Positions 12,701 to 24,989 of a DNA stretch of 64,000 nt are shown piece by piece. Both the position numbers and the translations under genes were made by a program. Every line of letters begins with the position of its first letter. Positions within the stretch are counted from its first letter, which is position 1. This DNA comes from Moringa oleifera (Eukaryota; Streptophyta; Magnoliopsida; Brassicales; Moringaceae): positions 434,001 through 498,000 of the forward strand of contig JAJFZO010000882.1 of the NCBI GenBank assembly GCA_021397835.1, given 5' to 3'. The notes below the pieces were generated by a model that searched no databases, was not told where the DNA came from, and worked only from the letters and a program-made list of their open reading frames with translations.

Positions 12701-15700
12701 AAATAAGACCACACCCCCCCCCCCCCAAAAAAAAAAAAAAAAAAACCTCGTTTGATTAAATACCATGATGTGGAACAACAATTGTCCATAAAGTGTAAGG
12801 AGGAAATGAAGAACCAAAATTTATAACATTTTTCTGCAAAGTTGGTCTGCTTTTTCTACCCTTTTGCTATTTTAGTGATGAGAATTAAAGCATTATAATA
12901 ACAGGACCTTTATGATAAAAATATGACACTGGTTTTGAATATGACTATCCAGTTTTCACCACCCAAAATCCAATAAAGATCCTCTACTATCGCTCCAGCT
13001 ATTGGTAATTTTCCCTACAGTTCTTATTTCAGCATCGTCCTAAATTTATACTTGATCTTACAGCTGCTTTATAATTCATCCACTTGCACAGCCAAGTTCA
13101 TCTGCTTGAAAATCACTTTTATTTACAAATAATGTTAAGCACTCATACTATAATGTAAAATTCAAAAATTATCACAAACATGCGCAAGATACAACTGACT
13201 TGTTTTGACCTCACTATAAATGTCTGATATATAGCACTTATAGGTCTATGAACAAGTGCATGTATAATATTAATCAGAATTTTACAAAATACTAAGATCA
13301 TAAGCAAATTGTAAATAAGAAGTATCTTCTAAAGAGATATGATAAATAAGAAGTGCAGTGTACTTTAACACACCTTCTAGGGAAGCGAGAGAACGTAGGA
13401 CAAGTGTATAGTATGGTGGCATGCGGAAGTGATACTTCAGGGCTACAGACCATATTCTACCCAAAACCTTCAAAATGATGTTAATCAGTCACTTCAGGAT
13501 AAAATGCAGCAAAGAAGCTTACGGAAGATTACATTAGCAACAATGTGAGTGGCAAAGAAAAGCAAACATGACCAAATTTTCCCCAAGAAAAAAACCTCAA
13601 GGAGTTAGCACAAAGATTTTTCTTATTTTATATGAACAACAAAGTATATGAACAATAAATAATGTTCTATCATTTAAACATGACCGATAACCCAAACAGA
13701 AAACAATATTTCTGTTTCTTTTTTATCAGGAAATCCAAGCGATATTTCAGAATGTCTATGGCACTACAACTGGTATCAGTGAACAGTAGAAACAACTGAA
13801 GACAAAAGAGAAGGGAGGGAGGGAACTAAGTGGATGATGACTCCTCGTGACCATCTACAAATTACTCAAGATTCTTACTACCACTTCAATGAATTAAAAT
13901 AAGAATGAAATAATATAACTAGGACATTAAAAGATAAAAGAAAGCAATATCTGATGGGGTTGAAAACCTTATGGTGGACTCAGTCCTAGCTGACTCTTCA
14001 GACAACATGTTTCATAGAATCAGAAAGAGAACTTCAGTAATTTAATTCACATCTATTGTTTTCCAATGGCTTGGACAATGTTGGCTCAAGGTAGTCTGAT
14101 AAGGAATGCAACTATAGCTTTCACTATTTGATTCTCACCCTGCTGAACTTGACATCAGGAATTCCATCTTTGAATTCTACCTCTCCCAAAGCATCCTCCA
14201 GATCCTGAATCATTTTCCACACTCTCAAGAGTTAGTAGTATCAGCAGGGTCCCTAACGTTTTCAAACCATGAAACGTATGCAAGCTTGGCTAAATGACAT
14301 TTAACAGTAAGAATAATCTTGATGTTCTCCCCTAAAAAGTTATGGTAAGTAATAGAACAATCAAGCATAATGTCATTAAATAAGACATACATACCATGGT
14401 AACACGTCGGATATTAGTCCCAGGCCTTACAACATCCATTTCAGTAAGAGCCTGAACAAGTGATGCCCAATCACCATTTACAATGTGCACAATTGATGCA
14501 AGCATTGCAAACTGATGCTTCCTCTCCATTCGACAAAGCAAACCGAAGTCCAGAAACCTGGCACAGAAATCAAGAAACCATTACAATTTCAGGCAGTAAA
14601 TCAAACCAGAATTCTATCTACTGCGTTGCAAAGCCACAAGATACCCTATTTGCGCTGATGATGTATAACGCAAGTTTCCAGGATGCGGATCAGCATGCAA
14701 TAAGCCTGTTTCAAGCAGTTGCACAAGTGTTGCCTCGACTCCTTTGTTGACCTAGAAGAGTTGGTGCACAAGGATCTATAATTGTACATAAAATATGACT
14801 AGATCACAACAATGAAGCACAAAAACATTAGAGACCAAGTTAAGCACAAATTTTAGTGGAACTGCCAATTAATGGACAACATGACAACATCTTTGACATT
14901 CATACAACTGAACACGGCAAGAAGCATCAGCAGATTGAAGTCATGTTCACAAATCTTATATCTACATCAGCAACCCAGGACTAATGAGAGATCCAACAAA
15001 GTGAAGAAATGCAAGAAAATGATTGTCAACTACCAGATCAAGAAGACGCCTTTTGGCATCAACTATCTGCCCCTCCGAATAAATAGCATGATTATCAACA
15101 GAGCTACCAGTAGATACGGAGAGTAAATCCGTTGGGCTCTCACCAACCATCCATTCCATAGTCAGAACTCTCTTTCGACTTAAATGGTGAAACACTTTTG
15201 GAACACGCATAAAAGGAAAGTGGGAATGAGTTTCCTGCACAGAAAGCAGTAACTAATCAGTAATAAGCAACAGTATCTCATCCAGGGTAATGACAGGGCA
15301 AAAAAAAAAAGTGCAGAATAAAATGCCCCATTATTAACCACTAAAGGAGAATGGGGAAGCATCAAATCATTGAATTATAAAACAGATCACCACAGCCAAT
15401 TTTATAATTTAATGAATAACCACTGCATTATGGTGGCTTTATCAGAGTAATTCTTAAAAGTATCTAAAAGTTCATTTCAACTTGATACGAAAAGAAATTT
15501 ATTTTCCCAAGGAACACTAAATATTTTCACTCCCTACTTGCATCACATAAGATGGGCACAGGAAAAAAATAAATTCAATCTCTCAATATAAGAGAGTTCC
15601 TTAATTCCTGCGACAGTGAAGATCATTTCATCTTCTTTTCAAGTGGAGTACTTTATGCAGATCATTTACTTGTCTAACTAATAAATTCCGAAAGGAAACA

Positions 15701-18700
15701 AAACGATTTTCTAAAGGAAGGACCCTGTTATAGGATATGAAAAAAAAAGTATTATAGTAAAAGAAGTGTTTGGACAGGATGGTAACTTAAACGCTCGACC
15801 TAACACGACTGATGTGGTGATGTCCTATGTCCTCTGTACCTCAGAGCATCTGTATTACTACTGTCCCAATAGGAAGTGGCAAGAGAAGGTTACTACAACT
15901 TGTTCGTTGCCAATTTCTAATATTATATCCCTCCAACATTGTGGTAAAACCTGCGACTAGCAATGGAAGTTTTTACAAAGTTTTAGCTAAAATTGATTGG
16001 AGGATGACAGATTACCAGAAACTCAGAAGCATTAGCAGCCTCTAAAGTATAATCCAGCTCCCCAACTAAACCTTTTCCGAGCTCATCAGCATATAAGCGA
16101 AGGTCATTTTTTCTTTTTGCTACCTTTTGTAATAGTCCAAGCTGAAAAATAGTAATAAGTAAATCATTTTAGATTCATATACAAACATCTAGTAAGGTAA
16201 GAAAACTAATAAACGTTAATACAAACCCCGAGGCGAAGAATATAAACATCTCGCACCACCACATGAAGCAAATTAGGACGCTGAACTTTCACAGCAACAT
16301 TTAAACCATCACGAGTGATTCCACGGTAGACCTAAAATACATGCCAAATACAAGAAGTTAGAAGCACATCAAAAACCATCCTACACATATAAAAATTATG
16401 GTGGCACAAATTATTACACAAAATATGATGTCCTTTTTATACTCAATAGCTGAGACAATTAATACCTGACCAAATGAAGCTGCAGCTATGGGCTCTTCGG
16501 AGATGTAGCTAAAGAATGATTTAACGGGAGAACCTAATTCCTCTTCAATGATTTTCATAGCCACAGACCTAGGAAAAGGAGGGATTTGATCATGCAGTTC
16601 AGACAATGCCTGCAATATAGAAAGTAGAACATTCTAGAAGTCAAATTATATTCCACAGCAATGGTTCAGGTATACAAAGAGGTCCTCAAAAGCAAAAAAA
16701 ACAATGTACAATAAACTTTCACATACTAGAAGAAGATGAACCCAGTAGCTTCATGTTATCTATTCCATGCCACACACTCGAAGAAACTAAGTGCCAAGGG
16801 CAATTAAACATTCTACAAGTTAATTTTCACTGACATAGCATGAATTTTTCCTTTTTAAAATTTCTAATAAGTAGAGACAATAAGATTATGAAAGATATAG
16901 GGACACATGACTGCATATATGTAATTATTTTCCCAGTAAAGATAGAATCTATATAGATATTTACACAAGTAACACAACAATGTGAGAAGAAGGGAGACAA
17001 TATAAGAAAAAGAAAATAATTAACACCTAATTCTTCACGATTTTGAAAAGAACTATTAAAAAAATTAATAGTTGAAAAAAAAAAAACTGTGAAGAAAAAT
17101 GGTTTTTCTTCACGGTTTTGAAAAGAACTACGAAGAAAAATTTATAAAAAAGACATTGGGTTCAAAAAGACACATGTCACCCATGGAAATAAAATTCATA
17201 GTGGAAGCCGCGTGTTACGCCCTCGACCATTTTCTTCACTGGTGATTGATCACCCATGAAAAAAAATTGATAACCCGTAATAAAAAAGAAGAGGAACCTG
17301 TGAAAAAAAAAAGAAAAGGAATCCTAAACTATAGGTGATCAACCACCCGTGAAGAAAATGATCGAGCACACGACACGTGATTTTCACCATCACTTTTCTT
17401 TGATAACCCGTAAAAAAAAAAAACCTCTTTCTTCTCCATTTTCCTTTTCTTGTTAGTTTTTTTTCTCTCCGATACAAGGTCTGTTTTCTCCTTTTTATAT
17501 CACCCTTAATCTAACTAAAGTAGCTTACTTTACTTCCATTGTTGGTGGTATTAAGCTTTTTCATCTTCAAAATATTTTATAGTTTTTTATAAAATAAAAA
17601 TCTCATAAAACTTTGAAATTTACCCTTGGTTACTAATCAAACCCTTATGTTTAAAAAGCGCTAAATCTAACTTTGATCTATGAATTTGATTTAAATTGAA
17701 TCTTATCAAAAAATTCAAAAATTGAATGCATTCAAACTGAAAATCTTATACAATGAATTTTAACTTGACATTTTTCACAAATGTAACAAAATATTCAAAC
17801 CACTATCACAAAAAGTTTCATAGTCTTTTGGGTACTGAAAATATTTTTTTAAAAAAATTTAAATAGTATAATTACTCAAAAAATTATAAAAATTTTCGTG
17901 ATGGTAACTTGAATATTTTTTCATATCTTTGAAAACTTTCAAGTTGAAATTCGTTGTATAAGATCTTCAATTTGAAAATCCACAATTTTTAAATTTTTTA
18001 ATAAAGTTCAACTTAGACTAAATTGATAGATTAAGGTTCGATTTGTCACTTTTTAAACATAAAAGTTTAATTGATAACATAAAGTAAATATCAAAATTTT
18101 TATAAAACCTTTAATTTCTTTTTTTTATTTATAGCATAGATCTATTTAAGTAAGGTTATTTTTGTGTATATTTTAGTTAGGCACTTGATTAATTATTTTT
18201 TCAATTATATTTTGTTAAAAATCCGAATGGTATAATTATTGATTTTTTTTTGGTATTTTAGCAGGAGATAAAGGTTAATAATTAACCCTAATTTGGAGAA
18301 TAAACCTTGATGTATGTATGACCTTTTTTCAAATTTATTTATTGTATTTTTTATTTTTATCATATATATTAGTTTTGTATTTATACAAATTTAAATCTAA
18401 ATTAAATAATTAGATAATTTAAATCATTAGATATATTTTTAGAGTTATATTTAAATTAATTTTATATTTGCATAATTTTACATTAAAATTATATAAATTA
18501 ATTAATTAATTAGATAATTATATTTTTAGATAATCTTTAGATTTACAATTAAATTAGATAAATGTCATCGTTTTTAATATCAATGAAGTAAGCCATCTAG
18601 CAGTCATGAAACTTAGGAGTTGGAACTTTATAAACACTGAGCATTTCTGAAAGAAGATTCATCAATATGAAACAAAATAGAAAACTGTCTTTCATCTAAC

Positions 18701-20996
18701 CTTGGACATTTCAGTACCAATGATATCTGGCCTCGTGGAAAGGGACTGACCAACTGCATCAGCAAGCAAAGCATGTAACTAGCATGTTCGTGATCTTATG
18801 ACTGCAGAAGAAAATAAAATGCCCGGTATATATCTTATAAGAGCACTATGGCAAGCAACAATTATAATATTTATAGAAAATAAAAGACACTGAGAATAGA
18901 AATTCAGTAAAGAACCTTCGATTTTTGACATTCCACCATAGATCATATGACTCACCTTTGATAAAAGTGGGACCCAGGTTTAGCATTGTTTCTTTTAACA
19001 CCATTCCAAAATTGTACTGGGAATTGCTGCCATCAGTACCCTTGCTTGAGCCCAATCTTGGGATACTCTTAGCTGAGCCCAATCTTGGAAACTTTCTGAT
19101 CTCAGAGGTTCGAATTTTGACCGCAGCCAAGGTGAAGGAGGAAAACACCTTTCATTACATAATGTTGTAAACCTATTAAGCTGAATTTTGTACAGTAACC
19201 TAAGCAGTAGTGCACATTGATAAAATGAGAGATTCTGAGAACAATGAATTGCAAAAGTTAACATGAGACCAATTATATCTCACAAGATAGATACATACAT
19301 TCATACATACATATATATATATATATATATGAAATACTTTGTCACATGTAGAAACAGCAGCACTCTATTAAGTAAAATTTGGTAATTCATATTGCTGCAT
19401 GTGATTACTGGATGTGGGTGAGTATGCAGTTCATACTGGTCTATGGCCTATTTAACTAACAAGCAGCCTCCATTAGAATTAAATTAAAAAAAAAAACAGT
19501 ATGTTTAGGAAGAGAACTTTCACGGACAGATCATTCAACTGGTTCTCACTTACATTACGGAAATGAATTCCAAAAAAGCAATGAGAAAGAGATTAATGCA
19601 AAAGGATAAAAGGTTTTTGAACCCAAAGAACATAGTTGGCTAGACAGTGATTTTGGCATTTCCTTGTGTTAGTGAAAGAACTTATATTCAGAGCAATTTG
19701 AAATAATATACTGTCTAAAGACAACCAAGAGAAATAATAAGATACTGCTTCTTAAGATGAACAAACATGCACAATACTGAATTAAGAGCAAGTTCATAGC
19801 ACACTAAAATCATTATAACTACCTCTAGAAGTCGAAGGACCACCACATGAGGCCTGCAACTGAAATAGTAAGCAACACCTTGGGGATCATAGACTTCAGG
19901 AAGTGGCCTCGACCACATCTTCAATAAACAGTAGAAATAACCAGCATATGCCTCTAAAGCTTTGAGGTCAGCCATGAACAAATCCACACCAGAAAGTTCT
20001 GTAAAGAGATAGTATATTCCAACATCAGTAATTAAGATGAAATCATTTCAAATTAGTTTACCTACAATGCTCTAATCCACATTGTGAAATACATACAATG
20101 ATACAGACTCTGAGAGAGAGAGAGAGTTGACAGAGCTCGAACTTGAAGATCTTCACAACTTAAATATGAGACAAAATATTAGGTCTTCTTTTCTTACTGG
20201 TTTGCAAGGTCCTACAGCTAATTGAAGCAGAAATATGTCAATTTCTTGCAATAGAACACACCTTCACCTTCTAGGCAGCACTATTACACTGCTCAACATT
20301 ACTATCAGCAACCTCGAGTAACATCAACTGCTTTGTAATTACCTATACTTACATCCTTCCTATGAAATTAGCCAAACATCATCTGCTTTATAATTACCTG
20401 TAACTTACATCCTTCTAATGAAATTAGCCAGCTCCAAATCCCAAGCATTGCCTAAAGTTACCTCAAACTCAAAAAAACATAAATCAGCCAATCAATCTCT
20501 TTCTCATGCACTGACACATTTCAATTCGCTATTCACTCTAACAAATAATATCAAAAAACAAAACAAGTAGCAGCCAGGCCGAACTTATCAAGACTTAAAT
20601 TGCAGAGACTACAACAACACATGTCTACATATGCTTATACTTGTGTATTACTTGTATATACACGAAGATAGATTAACCTGGATAGTAAGGTTGTGGCCAA
20701 GGCTGAGGCTGCAAGGGAGACGAACGAGGGTCCTCTAGATTTCGAAGCCAAACGATATCGTCTAGGGCTTTAGAGACCTGAGGGATGTGGAATGCCTCGT
20801 TTGCCCACTCGATGCCTCCGCTGATTTTCTTCTTCAAGAACTCGACGTCCTTACGCAGCACATCACCGACATGACTAAAATTACCAATCGCCGGCACTCT
20901 CTGTTCCCTCTTCTTCGACGACGTTTCGGCAGCTCTACTCGAGCATAATACTGCAGTAGGCATCGACGAAGATGGCGATATCGCCAGAATCGCCAT
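9800..20996 (-). CDS. Plastid-type ABC1K (aarF/UbiB) atypical kinase, 16 exons
   Basis: The product is about 840 aa. Exons (minus): 20996-20678, 19998-19823, 19148-18956, 18753-18701, 16609-16466, 16331-16227, 16141-16016, 15234-15034, 14751-14645, 14557-14395, 14204-14139, 13467-13374, 12594-12482, 12395-12325, 10925-10772 and 10237-9800; all phases close. The Ser-rich N-terminus (MAILAISPSSSMPTAVLCSS) looks like a chloroplast transit peptide. ABC1 hallmarks are the KxGQ motif (K229-Q232), the Ala-rich loop AAASFGQ (289-295), the ATP-site lysine in VAVKVQRP (K310), HADPHPGN (458-465) and DFG (478-480). A hydrophobic helix lies near the C-terminus (ASFVMAITASVLACHQF), which ends KRYAVST. Plant ABC1K proteins act at plastoglobules or thylakoids in prenyl-lipid and redox metabolism. 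I cannot say which ABC1K member this is. The exon 3 acceptor (AATGAAAG) has a weak pyrimidine tract but fits the family reading RLLEV. Confidence 0.93.
10411..10441. repeat. C-rich homopolymer tract in ABC1K intron
   Basis: Several runs of C interrupted by single T bases, including about 14 consecutive C, inside the intron between exons 15 and 16. The transcribed minus strand therefore carries G runs. This could form a G-quadruplex in RNA or DNA, or be slippage sequence. Confidence 0.7.
12714..12745. repeat. Adjacent poly-C and poly-A tracts in ABC1K intron
   Basis: About 13 C followed directly by about 20 A within intron 12. It is a length-unstable simple sequence and a likely site of assembly error. 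No function is proposed. Confidence 0.7.
17030..17385. repeat. Composite inverted-repeat (fold-back) element in ABC1K intron 4
   Basis: Two arms of about 45 bases, 17209-17254 and 17334-17379, are imperfect inverted copies; both contain ATTTTCTTCAC or its complement and end at GGTGATC or GATCACC. To the left, TTCTTCACGATTTTGAAAAG near 17034 recurs as TTCTTCACGGTTTTGAAAAG near 17107. Between these copies lies a near-palindrome around 17087-17118 (TGTGAAGAAAAA then TTTTTCTTCAC). The short phrase TTGATAACCCGTAA occurs at about 17268 and again near 17401. The base composition differs from the intron around it. It is probably a nested or decayed MITE. Confidence 0.6.
17625..18090. repeat. Large palindromic repeat element, family A, in ABC1K intron 4
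   Basis: The left half (about 17625-17850) and right half (about 17870-18085) are inverted copies. For example TTATGTTTAAAAAG in the left half is matched by CTTTTTAAACATAA in the right half, and CTTATACAATGAATTTTAAC is matched by a diverged complement near 17945. The arms are about 220 bases with a short spacer. The internal motif AATTTTAACTTGA recurs in many other intergenic places in the window, so this looks like a head-to-head pair of a dispersed AT-rich element. Confidence 0.6.
19047..19088 (-). repeat. 27-bp in-frame tandem duplication inside ABC1K exon 3
   Basis: A 15-base unit recurs with a period of 27 bases within the coding sequence, giving the protein repeat PRLGSAKSI then PRLGSSKG. 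The duplication adds nine codons and keeps frame. It falls in the poorly conserved linker before the conserved NLGPTFIK segment. Confidence 0.8.
19309..19331. repeat. (AT)n microsatellite in ABC1K intron 2
   Basis: About eleven AT dinucleotides follow short CATA-type repeats. It is an ordinary polymorphic simple repeat. Confidence 0.85.
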
Positions 20997-21000
20997 CGCT

Positions 21001-21420
21001 GACCGAGAAGGTAGCTTCCGGCAGAGAAATGGCGGTTAGTTCACTTATTTGTCTTTTACTCCATGAGAAATTTTATAATCACTCGAGTTCATGGCGGAGA
21101 AGAAGGGAAGAGTGAAACGAATGGCAGACACAGCAGCTACGTAAGTGCGTGGTGCTTTGCTAGGTAACTCGTGACAAGAGATGGAAGTGAAAGTGGTGCT
21201 CAGGTGAGGTAAAGCTCAGATGAGATTGAAAGCCCCACGTGATTCTTATTGGGCAACATTTTAACTCACTAGGAATCTACCGAGTTAGAGTTCGAAAAGT
21301 GTCAGCACAGTTGAGGAACAAGTAGGATAGGTTGGTGCGTGGTACCGTTAACATTAGACCGTAGTTGCCGCCTGCAGGTCTGTTCAGTGAAGAGTGGACC
21401 CTCCTTTAATCTGTTAGCCT
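21001..21420 (-). promoter_or_regulatory. 5' leader and proximal promoter of the ABC1K gene, with G-box
   Basis: This is the GC-balanced stretch immediately upstream of the ABC1K ATG. A perfect G-box CACGTG lies at 21236-21241 and an ACGT-core palindrome TACGTA near 21138. G-boxes are typical of light- and PIF/HY5-regulated plastid genes. The LHCA1 promoter on the far side of this divergent intergenic region also has one. The transcription start is not determined. Confidence 0.5.
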
Positions 21421-21429
21421 ACACGTATT

Positions 21430-23190
21430 TCCAAGGTTTACTGTAATTTTAATATTTGAAAAATTAGCCAAATTTAGAACATCTGTTTTTATTTTTTAAG
21501 AAATAAAATCATTTAAGTCCAGTTTCAAAAGAATCACACTTGCTTTTTCATTGACATATTAAATGACAAACATAAAAAACTTTAAAATATATGTAGTTTT
21601 TAATTTAAATTCTAAAAATATGGATTGCTTTAATATTATTCTAATATTTGAATTTTGTTTGATTGGGATGTTGGTTCATACGTAAATAAAAATTAATCAT
21701 ATTTTTATCATTAAAATATTTAAAGTATTCATATAAATTATATTTTTTATTTTTTAAATTTAAATAAATGTCAATTCACAAATTATTTATTATAATTTTT
21801 TAAACTTTTTATAATATAAAATTTTTAAAATATTTTTTAACACTTCAAATTTACTAAAATTTATTGTGATGATAGTTTAAATATTTATTACATCTGTAAA
21901 AAAAATAAATCAAAATATATTATATAAAATTAAATAAGTTAATTTAAAATTTTTAATAAAATCTAAATTAAATCAAATTGAATTATTAAATATAAAATTA
22001 AATTAATTGATATTTAAGAATATTGGATAGACTTAAAAATTTTATTATGAAATAAAATTTTAAAAAATTATATTTTAAAAAAATAAAATGAATATTAATG
22101 TAGTATGTCAATACATCAAGAATACTAATTTGACCAATATCTTAGCATTTGAAAGTAATAGGAAAGCTTATAAGATTACATTGAATATTAAACAGTTAAA
22201 TAATCATAAAATATAATAGTTTTCATTATTTATTTATTAGTAATTAATTTATAAATTATTTTTTAAAAAAATAAATATAGAATAAATATTATATAAAACA
22301 ATAGATGTTTTATCGTGTTATTAAATAGATTATGATATTTAAAAGGTTATCGATTAAATGTTGATTTATCAATTTGAAAAAAATTAAATCACACAAAATT
22401 TAAAATTTTAAAATATTCAAATTGAAAATTTTATACAACAAATTTTAACTTGAATTTTTTTATATAAGTACAAAATAATACATAATTATAATGTTTTGAA
22501 TAATAAATATTTTTTAAAAAAATTTAAATTATAAAAATAAAAAATATAAAAAACCTTTTAAATCAAAAAATGTTTAAAATTTAAGGTATGGATTGAAAAT
22601 AAAGTTTAAAATTTATTTCTCATTTTTTATATTTTTACGGCAAAAATATTTTTAATTTCTTAAAATTTTTGTTGATTGTAAGTTTATTCCCTCTCACTCT
22701 CTTTACTTCCGTTAAATGTCAAATGAAATGAGAAAAGAGATGATCCTTTCTTAAACCACGAATCCTTATTCTGTGCTTTGTTAAATTTTTTCTTTATATT
22801 TTTAATTTAAATATTTACTTTTTTAAAAAAATTATAATATAATTGAATGAGTTAAAATTTAATTTAATTTTCAAATTTTTTAAAAAATTAAGTTTTGATT
22901 GAATTTAATTGAAATTTATGTTGAATCTAATTTAAATTTGAGTTTTGTGCTATATATAAATATATATAAAATAAAATCTCCCATTTGAACCATTTTTGTT
23001 TATAGTTTTCATTATCTTAAATAAAAAAATTGATATTTCTATATCAATATTTGATTTATTATTTTTAAAATATCAAAATATAATTTAAAAACATGAAATA
23101 ATTTTCAAAATTCTAAGTAACCTTTTATCTATAAACTTATGTTAATAATGCTTAATTAACTTCAAAAGGTTTTAACATGAAGTTAACATA
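21430..23190. other. AT-rich intergenic DNA with degenerate family A repeats
   Basis: Strongly AT-rich with no coding frame. Degenerate copies of the dispersed AT-rich element are visible near 21780-22010 (reverse orientation) and 22340-22560 (forward, containing CAACAAATTTTAACTTGAA). It separates the divergent ABC1K and LHCA1 promoters. Confidence 0.55.
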
Positions 23191-23279
23191 CACCAATACG
23201 GTGCGGTTTGTGTGTCCGCTTCCTCGTGCAACTTCCAGTCTAAATCAGTTGTGAATGTATCAAGAAAGCGTGGGTACTT

Positions 23280-23649
23280 TCCATCGACGGCCTATAAATG
23301 ATCCATCACTGTAACCAACTTGCTACGTTTCAAAGGTACCACATATGATTCTTATCACTATTACATAAAAACAAAAATGAAATTTTATTTTTATTTTTGG
23401 ATTTCACCGGCATAGAGCTGAATCTCCACCACATACACAATGGATATTCCAAGTGGGACCTACTGGATTGAGATTGTCCACGTGGCCCAATAAGGAAGAA
23501 GATATGAACCTTCCTTAGCCAATAAAAATCCATAATCAGATTCTCTCCCCCGTCTATCTTCCACTTACCTTACCTATTACTTGCCTCTGTTTCCTCTTCA
23601 TCAACACCATTTCCTCTCAAATCCGCAGACGTCTTTCTTCCACGAAAAT
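23280..23649 (+). promoter_or_regulatory. LHCA1 promoter and 5'UTR
   Basis: A G-box CACGTG at 23479-23484 is followed by GCCCAATAAG, and a second CCAAT sits near 23519. The TATA-like AATAAAAATCC lies at about 23521. A pyrimidine-rich leader precedes the ATG at 23650. G-box plus CCAAT elements suit a light-induced antenna gene. Transcription-start assignment is inference. Confidence 0.55.
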
Positions 23650-24902
23650 ATGGCTTCAAACACTTTGATGAGCTGCGGCATCTCCACAGCCGCCGCCTTC
23701 CCCTCTCTTCTCTCTTCCTCAAGGTCAAAGTTCGCTGCCGCGATTCCTCTTCCCAACGCCGTCAGCAATGGCGCCCACCGTGTCGTCATGACAGCAGATT
23801 GGATGCCCGGCCAGCCCCGGCCTCCTTACCTTGACGGCTCTGCGCCTGGGTAATATTACAGAAACTTAAACAACTTTAGTACCATCTTCTTCTTCTTCTT
23901 CTTCTTTCTTTTGTGGGTTTTCCGGTGATATACTGACGCTTAAGAGTTGTGATGGTGCTTTTGCAGTGACTTTGGGTTCGACCCACTTCGACTCGGCGAG
24001 GTTCCAGAGAACCTGGAGAGATACAAGGAGTCTGAGCTCATTCACTGCAGATGGGCTATGCTTGCTGTTGTAAGTTCCCCTCTGTTACTTCTCAATCTCT
24101 TCATCCATTAACTTCCCATCAGTCTTCCAGGTTCAGGACCAGATTCTGATTATTCAGACCATCAATGGAGGGCAAATTCTCATCTGTGTCTGTTTGAATT
24201 GTGCAGCCAGGGATTTTGGTGCCAGAGGCGTTGGGGCTGGGGAACTGGGTGAAGGCTCAGGAGTGGGCTGCTGTCCCTGGAGGACAAGCGACCTACTTGG
24301 GCAACCCAGTTCCGTGGGGTACCCTGCCGACCATCTTGGTCATTGAGTTCGTAGCCATTGCGTTTGTAGAGCACCAGCGCAGCATGGAGAAAGACCCAGA
24401 GAAGAAGAAGTACCCTGGTGGTGCCTTCGACCCCTTAGGCTACTCTAAGGACCCCAAGAAGTTCGAGGAGTACAAGGTCAAGGAGATCAAAAATGGTAAG
24501 CTCTTCTTCCCCTCACCAATTTTCATTTCTAGTCTTATTATGCCCACTCAACTATCAAATTCAAAAATTAATGGTTCCACCTACCTAATCTCCCATCCGA
24601 ATATATTTATCAATACGAATAAATATAAATCTATACACATTTTTAAGGAGAATCTGTTATTTTTAAAATCAGTATTAATTATCAGGAAAAAAAAAATCTT
24701 TCTGTAAAATTGGAATCTCTGATCGATTGATTTCTTGCAAATGGTTAAAGGGCGACTTGCATTGTTGGCGTTTGTGGGGTTCTGCGTGCAACAGTCGGCG
24801 TACCCAGGGACAGGGCCATTGGAGAACTTGGCGACCCACCTGGCTGATCCATGGCACAACAACATTGGGGACATCATCATCCCCAGAGCCCTTTCGCCCT
24901 GA
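23650..24902 (+). CDS. LHCA1: Photosystem I light-harvesting chlorophyll a/b-binding protein 1, 4 exons
   Basis: The product is about 247 aa. Exons are 23650-23849, 23967-24069, 24207-24495 and 24751-24902; phases close. The transit peptide ([20 protein letters not shown]) is followed by mature sequence starting near [14 protein letters not shown]. Chlorophyll-binding helices are present: [12 protein letters not shown] (E90, H93, R95), the middle helix with [20 protein letters not shown] (E156, H157), and [19 protein letters not shown] (E194, N197). [18 protein letters not shown] is the characteristic Lhca1 C-terminal stretch. The protein sits in the LHCI belt on the PsaG side of photosystem I. 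The tail ends IIIPRALSP, longer than the short IPFN-type end I recall for Arabidopsis. Intron 1 contains a CTT repeat (about 23882-23907). The start is set by homology; an upstream in-frame codon is in the 5'UTR. Confidence 0.97.
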
Positions 24903-24989
24903 ACATTCTTCTGCCCAATTTTAATCTGTCCACTGTAAAACTCCAACCTCTAATGAATCAGAGCTCAGTTGTCTATGCTTCATGTAATT

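Noticed and set aside
24581..24946. 121-aa minus-strand frame across LHCA1 intron 3 and exon 4
   Set aside because: Antisense of a certain LHCA1 exon with no independent support.
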